64,000 nucleotides of DNA, from contig NZ_JAUFQV010000035.1 of the NCBI RefSeq assembly GCF_030409945.1, positions 186,001 through 250,000 on the forward strand. Reading direction: 5' to 3'. Shown here piece after piece: positions 25,906 through 34,010 of this stretch. Below the pieces are notes generated by a model, which did not search any database, was not told the origin of the DNA, and was given only the letters and a program-made list of their open reading frames with translations. The position numbers and the translations under genes are program-made. Position 1 is the first letter of the stretch. Each line of letters begins with the position of its first letter. This DNA comes from Vibrio tapetis subsp. quintayensis. Its GTDB lineage: Bacteria; Pseudomonadota; Gammaproteobacteria; Enterobacterales; Vibrionaceae.

Positions 25906-26655
25906 ATGCAAGCACAAAATACAATCGAAAAAGTAGCAATCGTCACTGGAGGTAGTAGAGGAATTGGGGCTGCAACGTCACAGTTGCTGGCTTCGAAAGG
26001 CTACTCGGTTTGCATTAATTATCGCAGTAATTCTGAGCAAGCTAAGCGAGTGGTTGAACAAATTCGAAAAACCGGTGGGGAAGCTTTTTGTTTTCAAGCG
26101 GATGTATCCGTTGAATCTGATGTTCACGCTTTGTTTGATGCTGTCAATAGACGCTACGGTGTGGTCACTCATCTGGTGAACAATGCCGGTATTCTTTTTA
26201 CTCAGTCGACTCTAGCTGACATCGACCTAGAACGTTTTAACAAAGTGATGATGACCAATGTCGGTAGCTGTTTTTTATGTTCCAAAGCGTTCATTAAGCA
26301 GGCAGATGATTATGGATCCATTGTAAACGTTTCTTCCGCTGCTTCCCGAACTGGTGCCCCTTTTGAGTATGTTGATTATGCTGCATCAAAAGGCGCTATG
26401 GACTCGTTAACAAAAGGCCTATCATTAGAGTTGGCGGGCCAAGGTATACGTGTGAATGGTGTTAGGCCTGGTTGTATTCATACTGAAATGCACGCAGATG
26501 GTGGTGAACCTAACCGAGTAGATCGCCTCGCGAGTCAGTTACCATTGCAAAGAGGCGGAACACCAGAAGAAGTGGCGGAAGCAATTGCTTGGCTTTTATC
26601 TGATGAAGCGTCCTATGTTACAGGGAGTTTTATCGATATTGCGGGTGGCAGGTAA
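25906..26655 (+). CDS. Short-chain dehydrogenase/reductase (SDR)
   Basis: An NAD(P)-dependent oxidoreductase of 249 residues. The cofactor loop is TGGSRGIGAAT, the NNAG motif is LVNNAGILF, and the catalytic Ser and Tyr-x3-Lys are in NVSSAASRTG and VDYAASKGAMD, with RVNGVRPGCI after them, as in classical SDRs. Arg/Lys after the glycine motif hints at NADPH. The substrate is unknown. ATG 25906 has AAGGA five bases upstream; the ATG at 25900 overlaps that site. Confidence 0.9.
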   Translation: MQAQNTIEKVAIVTGGSRGIGAATSQLLASKGYSVCINYRSNSEQAKRVVEQIRKTGGEAFCFQADVSVESDVHALFDAVNRRYGVVTHLVNNAGILFTQSTLADIDLERFNKVMMTNVGSCFLCSKAFIKQADDYGSIVNVSSAASRTGAPFEYVDYAASKGAMDSLTKGLSLELAGQGIRVNGVRPGCIHTEMHADGGEPNRVDRLASQLPLQRGGTPEEVAEAIAWLLSDEASYVTGSFIDIAGGR

Positions 26656-26691
26656 GGGGCACTTTTTGACCTGTTAGGTTTGATCACGCTG

Positions 26692-26720
26692 TTAAAAGCA
26701 ACTAACATGGTTTCTATAAA
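26692..26720 (+). promoter_or_regulatory. Predicted promoter of the leader peptide and ABC-F gene
   Basis: TTAAAA (26692-26697) and TATAAA (26715-26720) are separated by 17 bases. Transcription would begin near 26727, just before the leader ribosome site at 26736-26742. Confidence 0.5.
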
Positions 26721-26749
26721 TGCAGCGTAAACAAAAAGGAGGAATATTC

Positions 26750-26830
26750 ATGGATGTGTGCAAGTTAAACTTTGCGCCAATTTTTTGGTACGGCAAAGAC
26801 TCAAGTTTTCAACTTATCGTGTTGCGATAA
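26750..26830 (+). CDS. 26-residue leader peptide of the ABC-F gene
   Basis: A short frame from ATG 26750 to TAA 26830, preceded seven bases upstream by a perfect AAGGAGG (26736-26742), much stronger than the site of the ABC-F gene itself. The peptide starts MDVCKLNFAPIFWYG and ends QLIVLR. It ends 117 bases before the ABC-F start and its 3' half contains the ACTCAAGTTTT arm of the downstream pairings. Layout is that of regulatory leader ORFs upstream of antibiotic-inducible genes; the peptide itself matches nothing I know. Confidence 0.7.
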   Translation: MDVCKLNFAPIFWYGKDSSFQLIVLR

Positions 26831-26940
26831 CCTAAGCTTGAGCGAAGTTTTAATTCAATTCTAGAGACCCTTCACTCTAGCTTACTAGGTTGTTGTCAGC
26901 AGCTATGACGACCGCGCTTTGACGCGCATAAAACTTGAGT
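26799..26940 (+). promoter_or_regulatory. Translational attenuator ahead of the ABC-F gene
   Basis: ACTCAAGTTTT at 26799-26809, inside the leader ORF, is perfectly complementary over 11 bases to AAAACTTGAGT at 26930-26940, which contains the only plausible ribosome site (GAG) of the ABC-F start at 26948. CTCAAG can also pair with CTTGAG at 26837-26842, closing over TTATCG/CGATAA. Between them are CTAGAG/CTCTAG (26861-26880) and a GCGC pair. No T run is present, so control would act on translation. A ribosome stalled in the leader would cover the 26799 arm and free the start. Confidence 0.6.
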
Positions 26941-26947
26941 AAGCACA

Positions 26948-28735
26948 ATGAGCACATTACTAACAGCACAAAACCTTTCCTATGACGTTACTTCAGGCCC
27001 GTTATTTGAAGCGATTTCGTTTACCTTAAATAAAGGTGATAAAATCGGACTGATAGGCACCAATGGTTGTGGAAAAAGTACCCTTTTAAAATTACTAAAC
27101 AACGAATTATCCAACTTTGGCGGTGATGTTTCGTTGTCTCACCAATGTAAAATGGCAAGAGTCGAGCAACAACTACCTAGCCACCTACACAATAAAACCA
27201 TGCTTGATGCTGTGGTTGAGAATCTCCCCGAAGATCTTCGTCTGTCTGATGAATGGCGCGGTCAGGTATTGTTAGCAAGCATGGATTTTGATGAATTGTA
27301 TTGGCAAAAACCAATCAGTACATTAAGCGGCGGTCAACATGCAAGACTGCTGATTGCTCGAGCGTTAATGTTGGAGCCGGATTTACTGCTATTAGATGAA
27401 CCAAGTAACCACTTAGATCTTCCTACGCTATTATGGCTAGAGGGCTTTTTACTTAAATGGAAAGGTACCTTTGTGGTGGTTTCTCACGATCGTCGGTTAT
27501 TGGACAAAGTAACCAACAGCACGTGGGTCATGAGAGATAAAACACTGCATCACTTTGCTCTCAATTGTACCCAGGCGAGGCAAGCATTAGCAGAACGTGA
27601 TCAAACCGATGCCATTCGTAGAGAGTCAGAACAAAAAGAAATAGACAGAATTGAAAAAAGTGCCAGCCGGTTAGCCATCTGGGGGCGCGACTTCGATAAT
27701 GAAAGCTTTGCAAAAAAAGCAAAGAGCATGGAAAAGCGGGTACAGAGCTTAAAATCTTGCCAGACACAACTCGGCGAAGTAGAACCCTGGCGGCTTCGTT
27801 TAATTGGCGAATCGATGCCCGCAAATCGGATTCTCGAATTAGCTGAGTACTCGGTTGTACCGGCTGAAGGCGCAGAAACCCTGTTTCAGGTATTGTTCCA
27901 ACAGATAAAAAGTGGCGACCATGTTGCTATCATGGGTAAAAATGGATGCGGTAAATCATCGTTATTACGTATGTTGTGGCAAAATTATCAGCAAGCCAAC
28001 CACTCGAGCGAAAAACATAGCCAACGTCAAAGGTTGGGGGTATTCCACCCACAGGTAAGGCTAGGGTACTACGATCAGGGGTTGAATCAACTTCATGACC
28101 ACGATTGCCTGCTTGATGCGCTATATTCGTTCTACCCAGACTCTCAAGAGCGACGAAAAATGGCTTTGATCAGTGCGGGGTTCGCCTATGAACGCCATGC
28201 GCAAAAAGTGTCGGAACTCAGTGGTGGGGAACGATCTCGATTGTTATTTGTAGGGCTGACTTTAGCGAACTACCACTTTTTGATGTTAGATGAGCCAACC
28301 AATCACTTGGATATTGACGGCAAAGAAGAATTGGCGGAAACGATCAAGACATTTGCTGGAGGACTTATTCTAGTGAGCCATGATCGCGAGTTGATTGAAA
28401 AATCATGCAATCGATTTTGGTACATCGAAGGTAGTAAGCTACAAGAAATGGATGGAGCAGAGCAAATTCATCGAGCTATGACCGACCACTATTGTCCTGA
28501 TGCGCAGGCGTCAGTGCAAACTTCGGTAGAGTCTTCTGAACCATCAATGTTATGTGGAGAGATCTCGGTGAGTCTTGTTGATCATCATGACGACGCATTG
28601 TTGGAAAGACTTTTCGTTCTTGAGGCTCTGCTTGAAGATGACTTAGGGCGCAAGTTAAAACGGCAGAAACCTTTAATGCAATCTCAATGGAAACAGGAAA
28701 TTGAATACATAAACGGGTTGTTGGACTTAACCTAG
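26948..28735 (+). CDS. ABC-F family ATPase, possible ribosome-protection factor
   Basis: ABC-F proteins have two ATPase domains and no membrane part; they bind the ribosomal E site as translation factors or remove antibiotics. The 595-residue product has domain 1 with GTNGCGKST, LSGGQHARL and LLDEPSNHLD, a charged helical linker (about residues 215-280, rich in Lys, Glu, Arg), then domain 2 with GKNGCGKSS, LSGGERSRL and LDEPTNHLD. The C-terminal extension is acidic then basic. The upstream leader ORF and attenuator suggest induction, as known for resistance-type ABC-F genes (vga, msr and similar). A housekeeping member (Uup, EttA, YheS) would not usually have this leader. Which drug, if any, is unknown. 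Confidence 0.88.
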   Translation: MSTLLTAQNLSYDVTSGPLFEAISFTLNKGDKIGLIGTNGCGKSTLLKLLNNELSNFGGDVSLSHQCKMARVEQQLPSHLHNKTMLDAVVENLPEDLRLSDEWRGQVLLASMDFDELYWQKPISTLSGGQHARLLIARALMLEPDLLLLDEPSNHLDLPTLLWLEGFLLKWKGTFVVVSHDRRLLDKVTNSTWVMRDKTLHHFALNCTQARQALAERDQTDAIRRESEQKEIDRIEKSASRLAIWGRDFDNESFAKKAKSMEKRVQSLKSCQTQLGEVEPWRLRLIGESMPANRILELAEYSVVPAEGAETLFQVLFQQIKSGDHVAIMGKNGCGKSSLLRMLWQNYQQANHSSEKHSQRQRLGVFHPQVRLGYYDQGLNQLHDHDCLLDALYSFYPDSQERRKMALISAGFAYERHAQKVSELSGGERSRLLFVGLTLANYHFLMLDEPTNHLDIDGKEELAETIKTFAGGLILVSHDRELIEKSCNRFWYIEGSKLQEMDGAEQIHRAMTDHYCPDAQASVQTSVESSEPSMLCGEISVSLVDHHDDALLERLFVLEALLEDDLGRKLKRQKPLMQSQWKQEIEYINGLLDLT

Positions 28736-28855
28736 TAAACCGAACATATTAGGAAGGATATTGGGCGAGAGATACGTCCAATACTCATTGTTAACTTTGT
28801 CGAACCAACTTACCTAGTCTAATCAACTTATCTAACGAACAGTGCGAGAAAACCC

Positions 28856-29554
28856 ATGTCAGAACTCTATACTAGCTTCGCAAAACAATACGATCACGCT
28901 GTGCAAGACAATATTTACAACGCGCACTTGGAAAGACCCTCGCTGCAAGCCATGCTTGGTGGAGTTAAAGGAAAGGAAGTGCTGGATTTGGGCTGTGGCA
29001 GCGGAGTTTATGCGCAGTACTTGCTGGAAAACGGAGCCGCAAAGGTTACCTGCATCGATTATTCCCAAGATATCGTGGATATTGTTAAAAGCCAGTTTGG
29101 GTCTCAAGTACATGCGTATGTAGAAGATCTTTCTCAAGGCGTTACCGCGGAATTAAGTGAGAGTGCTGATCTCGTCATTTGCCCTTTAGTTGTCCACTAT
29201 TTCGAAGATCTTCAGCCATGTTTTGATGATATTGCTCGTGTTCTTAAACCTGGCGGAATTTTTTGTTTTTCTACTCATCACCCATTTGCCGATTTTGAAT
29301 GTTCAGTGTCGGGAAATTATTTTGAGCGTGAATTGGTAGAAGAGACTTGGGATACGGTAGGCGAGCCTGTTGAAGTTCGCTTTTATCGTCGTTCACTTAC
29401 TGAAATCATGCAAGCGATCACTCGCGCTGGTCTTGTTGTGACTCAATTGTCTGAGGGGCAAGTGTCAGAAAAAGTAAAAGTTATATCGTTAGAGAAATAT
29501 GAGTATTTGTCGAAAAACCCGAATTTTATCTTCATAAAATGCGAGAAAATATAG
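28856..29554 (+). CDS. Class I SAM-dependent methyltransferase
   Basis: The 232-residue product has motif I VLDLGCGSGVYAQYLL, an acidic residue at the end of strand 2 (VTCIDYSQD), motif II/III around ADLVICPLVVHYFEDL and VLKPGGIFCFSTHHPF. These place it in the Methyltransf_11/25 group, which acts on small molecules. The substrate is unknown. It is 120 bases after the ABC-F gene on the same strand, and separate control is likely. A two-way terminator separates it from the convergent LplT-PlsC gene. Confidence 0.86.
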   Translation: MSELYTSFAKQYDHAVQDNIYNAHLERPSLQAMLGGVKGKEVLDLGCGSGVYAQYLLENGAAKVTCIDYSQDIVDIVKSQFGSQVHAYVEDLSQGVTAELSESADLVICPLVVHYFEDLQPCFDDIARVLKPGGIFCFSTHHPFADFECSVSGNYFERELVEETWDTVGEPVEVRFYRRSLTEIMQAITRAGLVVTQLSEGQVSEKVKVISLEKYEYLSKNPNFIFIKCEKI

Positions 29555-29591
29555 TGATCAGCTGATCGATTTTAAAAGCTTATTTATAAAA

Positions 29592-29628
29592 AAGCTCATC
29601 ATGATGGTACTCATGACGAGCTTCTTTT
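29592..29628. terminator. Bidirectional terminator
   Basis: AAGCTC pairs with GAGCTT and an inner ATGA with TCAT; A-rich sequence precedes and CTTTT follows, serving both convergent genes. Confidence 0.7.
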
Positions 29629-29654
29629 AATCAATCACTAGAGCTATGGCTAAG

Positions 29655-31535
29655 CTATAGCCAATCTCCTCGTAATTGCGCGACTTTCTCAAACATCACG
29701 TCACTGGTTGCCTCTTTTGATGGGACGGGTTGACCCGCTTCAACTTCCAGCTTGGTCCAGAATCGAGTAGGTCGGTGGCTGCACGCACGGCCTCGTTCAT
29801 TAGCTCGGCTAAAGAAACTGCCCCAGAGGCCTTTCAATGCCATTGGAACGACAGGTACTGGTGAGCGACGCAATATCAGATCTATGCCGCGCATAAATGG
29901 CCTCATGCTGCCATCAGAGGTTAAACGTCCTTCAGGGAAAATACAGACCACTTCACCACGGTTTAGCGCTTTTTCTATTTGAACAAACGCACTGCGGATT
30001 GAGCGAGCGTTAGTGCCATCAATCGGAATCACGCCACCATTTTTGAGTAAACGCTTAAGTGGTCGTAGATGAGCGTATTCTTCTTCCATCACAAAAGTCA
30101 GGTGACGCTTATTCGCGCTGATCATGACCAAAGCGTCCATATAGCTAACGTGGTTACACACGATAAGTGCACCGCCATCTTTAGGTATAAAATCTAAATT
30201 TTTATGCGTCACACGGTACATGGTGTGAGTAAATAACTTGATGGCTAACCTAGATACATACATAGGTGATTCCATGAAAACATGGTAAGCCACAAACAGG
30301 TTGAGCGCAGATAGAATTAAGAATAGCTGCAGAATAGACAATTCAATGACGGATAAACAAACAATGCCGAGAATAGCACTGCCGACCATGAAAATGGCGT
30401 TATAGATGTTATTGGCCGCAATCACTTGAGCCCGTTCTGTCTCTTTTGCTTTGGTCTGCATTACGGTGTACAACGGCACGATAAATATACCACCGGATAC
30501 GCCGATCATTAACAAGCTTCCAAATACCGGCCACAGTTCAGGGTAACTAATAAAGTCAATAAACCCGTTAAGCTGCGGAATGGTGCTAGGGACAGTGACG
30601 GCTAACAGCATTCCAAAGACACTGATTCCGAAACTGCCAATAGGGACAATACCCAGTTGCACTTTATTTTTAGAGAGTTTGTCACAGACGAAAGATCCAA
30701 TAGCGATGCCAATTGAAAACAGAGCGAGTAAGAAAGAAACCGCGCTTTCGCTGCCGTTAAGGTGCAATTTGGCGAAGTTAGGGAATTGAGTTAAATAGCT
30801 GGCACCAAGAAACCAGAACCAACTAATGGATAAAATGGCCTGGTGGATTACTTTATCTTGTTTGGCTATGGCGATAGTGTGCTTGGTTTGAGAAACCGGA
30901 CGCCATTCAAATTTCGTATCTGGTGCGGTGGCATCGGCTTTCGGAATAAAGCGACAGGCAATGTAACCACATACCGCAAACAAGATGACACAAGCGGCTG
31001 CTACATAAGTTGCGTTGTCTGATGAAGCGATGATTCCAGCGCCCAGAGTTCCAAGCAAAATAGCTAAAAATGTGCCGGTTTCAACCAACGCATTACCTGA
31101 TACTAATTCTTCTTTTTTCAAATGTTGCGGTAGCAATGCGTATTTTACGGGGCCAAAGAAGGCGGACTGAGTGCCCATTAAGAACAGTAATAGCAGTAAA
31201 ATAAGATAGCTTTGAGTAATAAAGCCGATCGCACCTAAAAGCATGATGCCAATTTCAGCCAGCTTTACTTTACGGATGAACCAAGACTTTTCATATTTGT
31301 CTGCCAACACACCCGCCGTTGCTGAAAATAAGAAAAAGGGCAGGATAAATAGACCAGCAGCAAGATTGATGAATAAATTACTAGAAACCGGTAGTGCTTG
31401 CGCACTAGCAAAGGCAACAAACAACAGTAAAACGTTCTTAAAAATATTATCGTTGAAGGCGCCAAAAAACTGGGTAATAAAGTAAGGTAAAAAACGCCTT
31501 TTCTTCAGTAACGAAGAAGAACTCTGGTTAGACAT
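29655..31535 (-). CDS. MFS transporter (LplT-like) fused to a PlsC-type acyltransferase
   Basis: The 626-residue product joins a 12-helix MFS domain (residues about 1-400, opening ITQFFGAFNDNIFKNVLLL as in LplT) to a 1-acylglycerol-phosphate acyltransferase domain (about 430-626) with the catalytic HVSYMD (His-x4-Asp), the IPIDG region and IFPEGRLTSDG. LplT flips lysophospholipids inward and Aas re-acylates them; a full Aas also has an acyl-ACP ligase domain, which is missing. The protein would therefore need acyl-CoA or acyl-ACP made elsewhere. It is the second gene of an operon with a TetR regulator nine bases upstream. Confidence 0.9.
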   Translation of the reverse strand: MSNQSSSSLLKKRRFLPYFITQFFGAFNDNIFKNVLLLFVAFASAQALPVSSNLFINLAAGLFILPFFLFSATAGVLADKYEKSWFIRKVKLAEIGIMLLGAIGFITQSYLILLLLLFLMGTQSAFFGPVKYALLPQHLKKEELVSGNALVETGTFLAILLGTLGAGIIASSDNATYVAAACVILFAVCGYIACRFIPKADATAPDTKFEWRPVSQTKHTIAIAKQDKVIHQAILSISWFWFLGASYLTQFPNFAKLHLNGSESAVSFLLALFSIGIAIGSFVCDKLSKNKVQLGIVPIGSFGISVFGMLLAVTVPSTIPQLNGFIDFISYPELWPVFGSLLMIGVSGGIFIVPLYTVMQTKAKETERAQVIAANNIYNAIFMVGSAILGIVCLSVIELSILQLFLILSALNLFVAYHVFMESPMYVSRLAIKLFTHTMYRVTHKNLDFIPKDGGALIVCNHVSYMDALVMISANKRHLTFVMEEEYAHLRPLKRLLKNGGVIPIDGTNARSIRSAFVQIEKALNRGEVVCIFPEGRLTSDGSMRPFMRGIDLILRRSPVPVVPMALKGLWGSFFSRANERGRACSHRPTRFWTKLEVEAGQPVPSKEATSDVMFEKVAQLRGDWL

Positions 31536-31544
31536 GGTAATCCT

Positions 31545-32141
31545 TTACGCTTGCCAAGAAGAGAGATAGTTAGAAAGTAGGCTATCAATGAGCAGTCGTC
31601 CGTCCATCGGTGTTGAAGAGAAAAATTTATCGTCAACGCTGAGTAACGTAATGCCATGTACACCGGCCCATAATACACGACTGGCTTCTAATACTTGCTC
31701 GTGGGAGTGGCTGTTAGTGTGCATAGCGACCAAACCCTCTAGCATGCCCGTCATTTTATCAATACGCGTTGATTGCCATTCAGGAAGTTCTTCGCCATTC
31801 ATCGTGTGCTGGAAAATAAGCTGCCAGCGATGCGGATGTTCTACAGCAAAGTCGTGGTAGCAATAAGCTAACTTATGCAATGCGTCTGTAGCGCCTTGAG
31901 AATCGGATACCGCGAGTTCGGCAAGCTCTGCAAGTTCATCTAAGGTTTGTGCTACCGCTTGAAGTAACAGCAGATTATAGCTACCAAACACATTAACCAG
32001 AGTGCTCGGCACATACCCAATTTTAGTGGCGATTTTTCGTAGGCTAAGCTCGTGATGAGGGTGCTCGTTTAAAAACAGCTTTACTTGATTGAGTGTAATT
32101 GCAACCAACTCTTCTCTTGTGTGATCGTTACGTCTAGCCAT
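31545..32141 (-). CDS. TetR/AcrR-family transcriptional regulator
   Basis: The 198-residue product starts MARRNDHTREELV; a DNA-binding helix-turn-helix follows at about residues 28-47 (SLRKIATKIGYVPSTLVNVFGSYNLLLLQAV), then a ligand-binding domain with HRWQLIFQHTMNGEELPEWQ and ASRVLWAGVHGITLL, the WHG-type C-terminal domain. A longer frame reaches 32225, but its extra 28 codons run through the promoter and operator, so I take ATG 32141. It probably represses itself and the downstream transporter-acyltransferase gene in response to a lipid-like ligand (inference). Confidence 0.85.
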   Translation of the reverse strand: MARRNDHTREELVAITLNQVKLFLNEHPHHELSLRKIATKIGYVPSTLVNVFGSYNLLLLQAVAQTLDELAELAELAVSDSQGATDALHKLAYCYHDFAVEHPHRWQLIFQHTMNGEELPEWQSTRIDKMTGMLEGLVAMHTNSHSHEQVLEASRVLWAGVHGITLLSVDDKFFSSTPMDGRLLIDSLLSNYLSSWQA

Positions 32142-32155
32142 GGGTCGTTTAATAA

Positions 32156-32201
32156 AATGAACAATGTTCATTATTTTATGTATCGCTACGAGAACGGTCA
32201 A
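32156..32201 (-). promoter_or_regulatory. Promoter plus palindromic operator of the TetR operon
   Basis: On the minus strand TTGACC (32201-32196), a 17-base spacer and TAAAAT (32178-32173) make a near-consensus promoter. Directly after the -10 lies the palindrome AATGAACA-A-TGTTCATT (32156-32172), eight bases per arm. A repressor bound there would block initiation. Confidence 0.75.
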
Positions 32202-32326
32202 GGGAAGTTGGGGCTTAAATGGCAATATTCTGAAACATAGTTTTTTTCATCTGTATTCCTTTGTTGACGGTGACAGGCTATGATGAAGTTGTCTTATTAA
32301 TAAAATATCTCTTAATGAGGGGAAGA

Positions 32327-33202
32327 ATGAAACGTCTCTTTACGATTGTTGCCCTACTGATGATATCAGTGACGGCAGCACCAATAGCAGAAGCCAAAAA
32401 ATTTGGTGGTGGTAAGTCTTTTGGCAAAAGCTTTAAAACAGCGCCTGCGCCGAAGCAAAATGCGACCAACACGAGCAGCATTAACCAGAACAAAGCAACC
32501 AACAGCAAAAAAGGCTTGATGGGTGGTTTGATGGGCGGACTCCTAGCTGGTGGCTTACTTGCTGCTTTCTTCGGTGGTGCGTTTGAAGGCATCCAGTTCA
32601 TGGATATCTTGATCATGGGCTTAATTGCATTTGTTGCGTTTAAGTTCCTAAAAGGAATGCTTGGCGCTAAACAAGGCACGATGCGACAAGGCCAGCAGCC
32701 TGCGTATTCTGGTGGCTCACAAGATATGTTCAAGTCAAAGTCTGAACCACAGTCAAATGTGCACAACTTTGAGCAATCTCAGCCAGCTTCAGGTGGTTTT
32801 GGTTCAACGGCTGGCAGCGATGTTCCGCATAACTTCCCACCAGGGTTCGATCAAGCAGCATTCATTAATGGTTCTCGTGAGCACTACCGCACAATTCAAG
32901 GTGCGTGGAATCATAATCAACTAGAAACCATTGAAGAATACGTTTCACCAAGCTTGTTCGCAGACCTAAAATTAGAACGCGAGAAACTGGATGGCGATCA
33001 GCATACTAACGTAATGTACGTTGATGCAGAAATTGTACGTGCGGAATACGACGCCTCAATGGCTCAACTAAGCCTTCAGTTTAGCGGCCGCTACCGTGAT
33101 GATGTTGAAAGTGTCGAAGAAGACATTACCGACGTATGGCATTTGGAACGCGACCTAACAGCACCTAATGCACCATGGTTGATTGTTGGTATTCAGGCTT
33201 AA
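32327..33202 (+). CDS. Exported or membrane Tim44-like domain protein
   Basis: The 291-residue product has a signal peptide (MKRLFTIVALLMISVTAAP, cut after AEA), a low-complexity stretch (KKFGGGKSFGKSF and Asn/Thr/Lys-rich), a glycine-rich hydrophobic hairpin (about residues 66-110, GGLMGGLLAGGLLAAFFGG and FMDILIMGLIAFVAFKFL), and a C-terminal Tim44-like domain (from about residue 175, FINGSREHYRTIQGAWN to the end). The start has GAGGGGAA upstream and discards 22 codons of a longer frame. Function of bacterial Tim44-like proteins is not established. Single gene with a strong terminator. Confidence 0.88.
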   Translation: MKRLFTIVALLMISVTAAPIAEAKKFGGGKSFGKSFKTAPAPKQNATNTSSINQNKATNSKKGLMGGLMGGLLAGGLLAAFFGGAFEGIQFMDILIMGLIAFVAFKFLKGMLGAKQGTMRQGQQPAYSGGSQDMFKSKSEPQSNVHNFEQSQPASGGFGSTAGSDVPHNFPPGFDQAAFINGSREHYRTIQGAWNHNQLETIEEYVSPSLFADLKLEREKLDGDQHTNVMYVDAEIVRAEYDASMAQLSLQFSGRYRDDVESVEEDITDVWHLERDLTAPNAPWLIVGIQA

Positions 33203-33228
33203 TCCATAGCTAAACCATATTATCTAAG

Positions 33229-33263
33229 CGGCAATACATGAAAATGTATTGCCGTTTTTTTTT
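33229..33263 (+). terminator. Rho-independent terminator
   Basis: CGGCAATACAT pairs with ATGTATTGCCG around a GAAA tetraloop, followed by nine T. Confidence 0.95.
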
Positions 33264-33403
33264 AAGTTTTTTGCGTCGTTTTTCATTCTTCATTGTTTCT
33301 TTTCGTCCATCCGAATTACGTCAGTTTTCCGTTTATTTGAAATGGAATTGATATTTCTATCAGTGATATCTCTCACTTTTTGTTTCCTTTCCTGTTTCTA
33401 GAT

Positions 33404-33419
33404 CTTGACCGTGATCACA
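33404..33419 (+). promoter_or_regulatory. Possible CRP site upstream of rbs
   Basis: CTTGA-CCGTGA-TCACA has one perfect and one 3/5 half-site of the TGTGA-N6-TCACA consensus. It lies about 62 bases before the centre of the RbsR palindrome, a sensible position for activation of a sugar operon. Confidence 0.45.
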
Positions 33420-33465
33420 GCCTTAATTATTGCTCCGTGCATTTTTTTATAGCGGCGTTAGGATT

Positions 33466-33483
33466 CATCGAAACGTTTCGATG
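33466..33483. promoter_or_regulatory. RbsR operator
   Basis: CATCGAAAC directly abuts its complement GTTTCGATG, an 18-base perfect palindrome of LacI-family type with the CGAAACGTTTCG core known for RbsR. It is 55 bases before rbsD. The rest of 33264-33538 is AT-rich, with no further gene. Confidence 0.85.
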
Positions 33484-33538
33484 AGTGTTTTCTCTCAATA
33501 TAAAACTCGATTAACATGGCCAAGAAACAGGTAAGACA

Positions 33539-33958
33539 ATGAAAAAAAGTACCCTAATAAATGCCGATTTGACCTATTTAGCTGCCACGCTAGGCCATAC
33601 TGACGAGATCACTATTTGTGACGCAGGCTTGCCTATTCCAGACCAAGTGAAACGTATCGACTTGGCTCTGACTGAAGGCGTGCCTAGATTTATTGATACA
33701 GTGAAAGTGATGTTGAGTGAACTTCAAATTGAAGGTGTCATCATCGCTGAAGAGTTTGCCACCGTTAGCCCCGAGCACCACCGCGAATTAGTCGAAGAAT
33801 TGAAGTTAGAAGAACAGCGTTGTGGTAAATCCATCGCAATCAATTACGTTTCTCATGATGTGTTTAAAACGCAGACGGCCAACAGCCGAGCGATTGTCAG
33901 AACCGGTGAGTTTACACCATACGCAAATGTGATTTTTCAAGCGGGTGTGGTGTTTTAG
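33539..33958 (+). CDS. rbsD: D-ribose pyranase RbsD
   Basis: RbsD interconverts beta-pyran and beta-furan ribose so that the kinase receives the right anomer. The 139-residue product has the family N-terminus (NADLTYLAATLGHTDEI), the catalytic His region, and the C-terminal RTGEFTPYANVIFQAGVVF. AGGTAAG precedes the ATG. It opens the rbsDACBKR operon. Confidence 0.97.
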   Translation: MKKSTLINADLTYLAATLGHTDEITICDAGLPIPDQVKRIDLALTEGVPRFIDTVKVMLSELQIEGVIIAEEFATVSPEHHRELVEELKLEEQRCGKSIAINYVSHDVFKTQTANSRAIVRTGEFTPYANVIFQAGVVF

Positions 33959-34010
33959 CCCAGTAAACATCAGGCAAACAACCACAAGATTTAATCAATA
34001 AGGACTCAAC

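Noticed and set aside
20478..29590. Integron cassette array
   Set aside because: Gene content fits, but I find no attC-like imperfect palindromes (RYYYAAC/GTTRRRY ends) between genes, and genes lie on both strands.
33264..33403. Small ORF upstream of rbsD
   Set aside because: No frame with both a ribosome site and more than about 20 codons.
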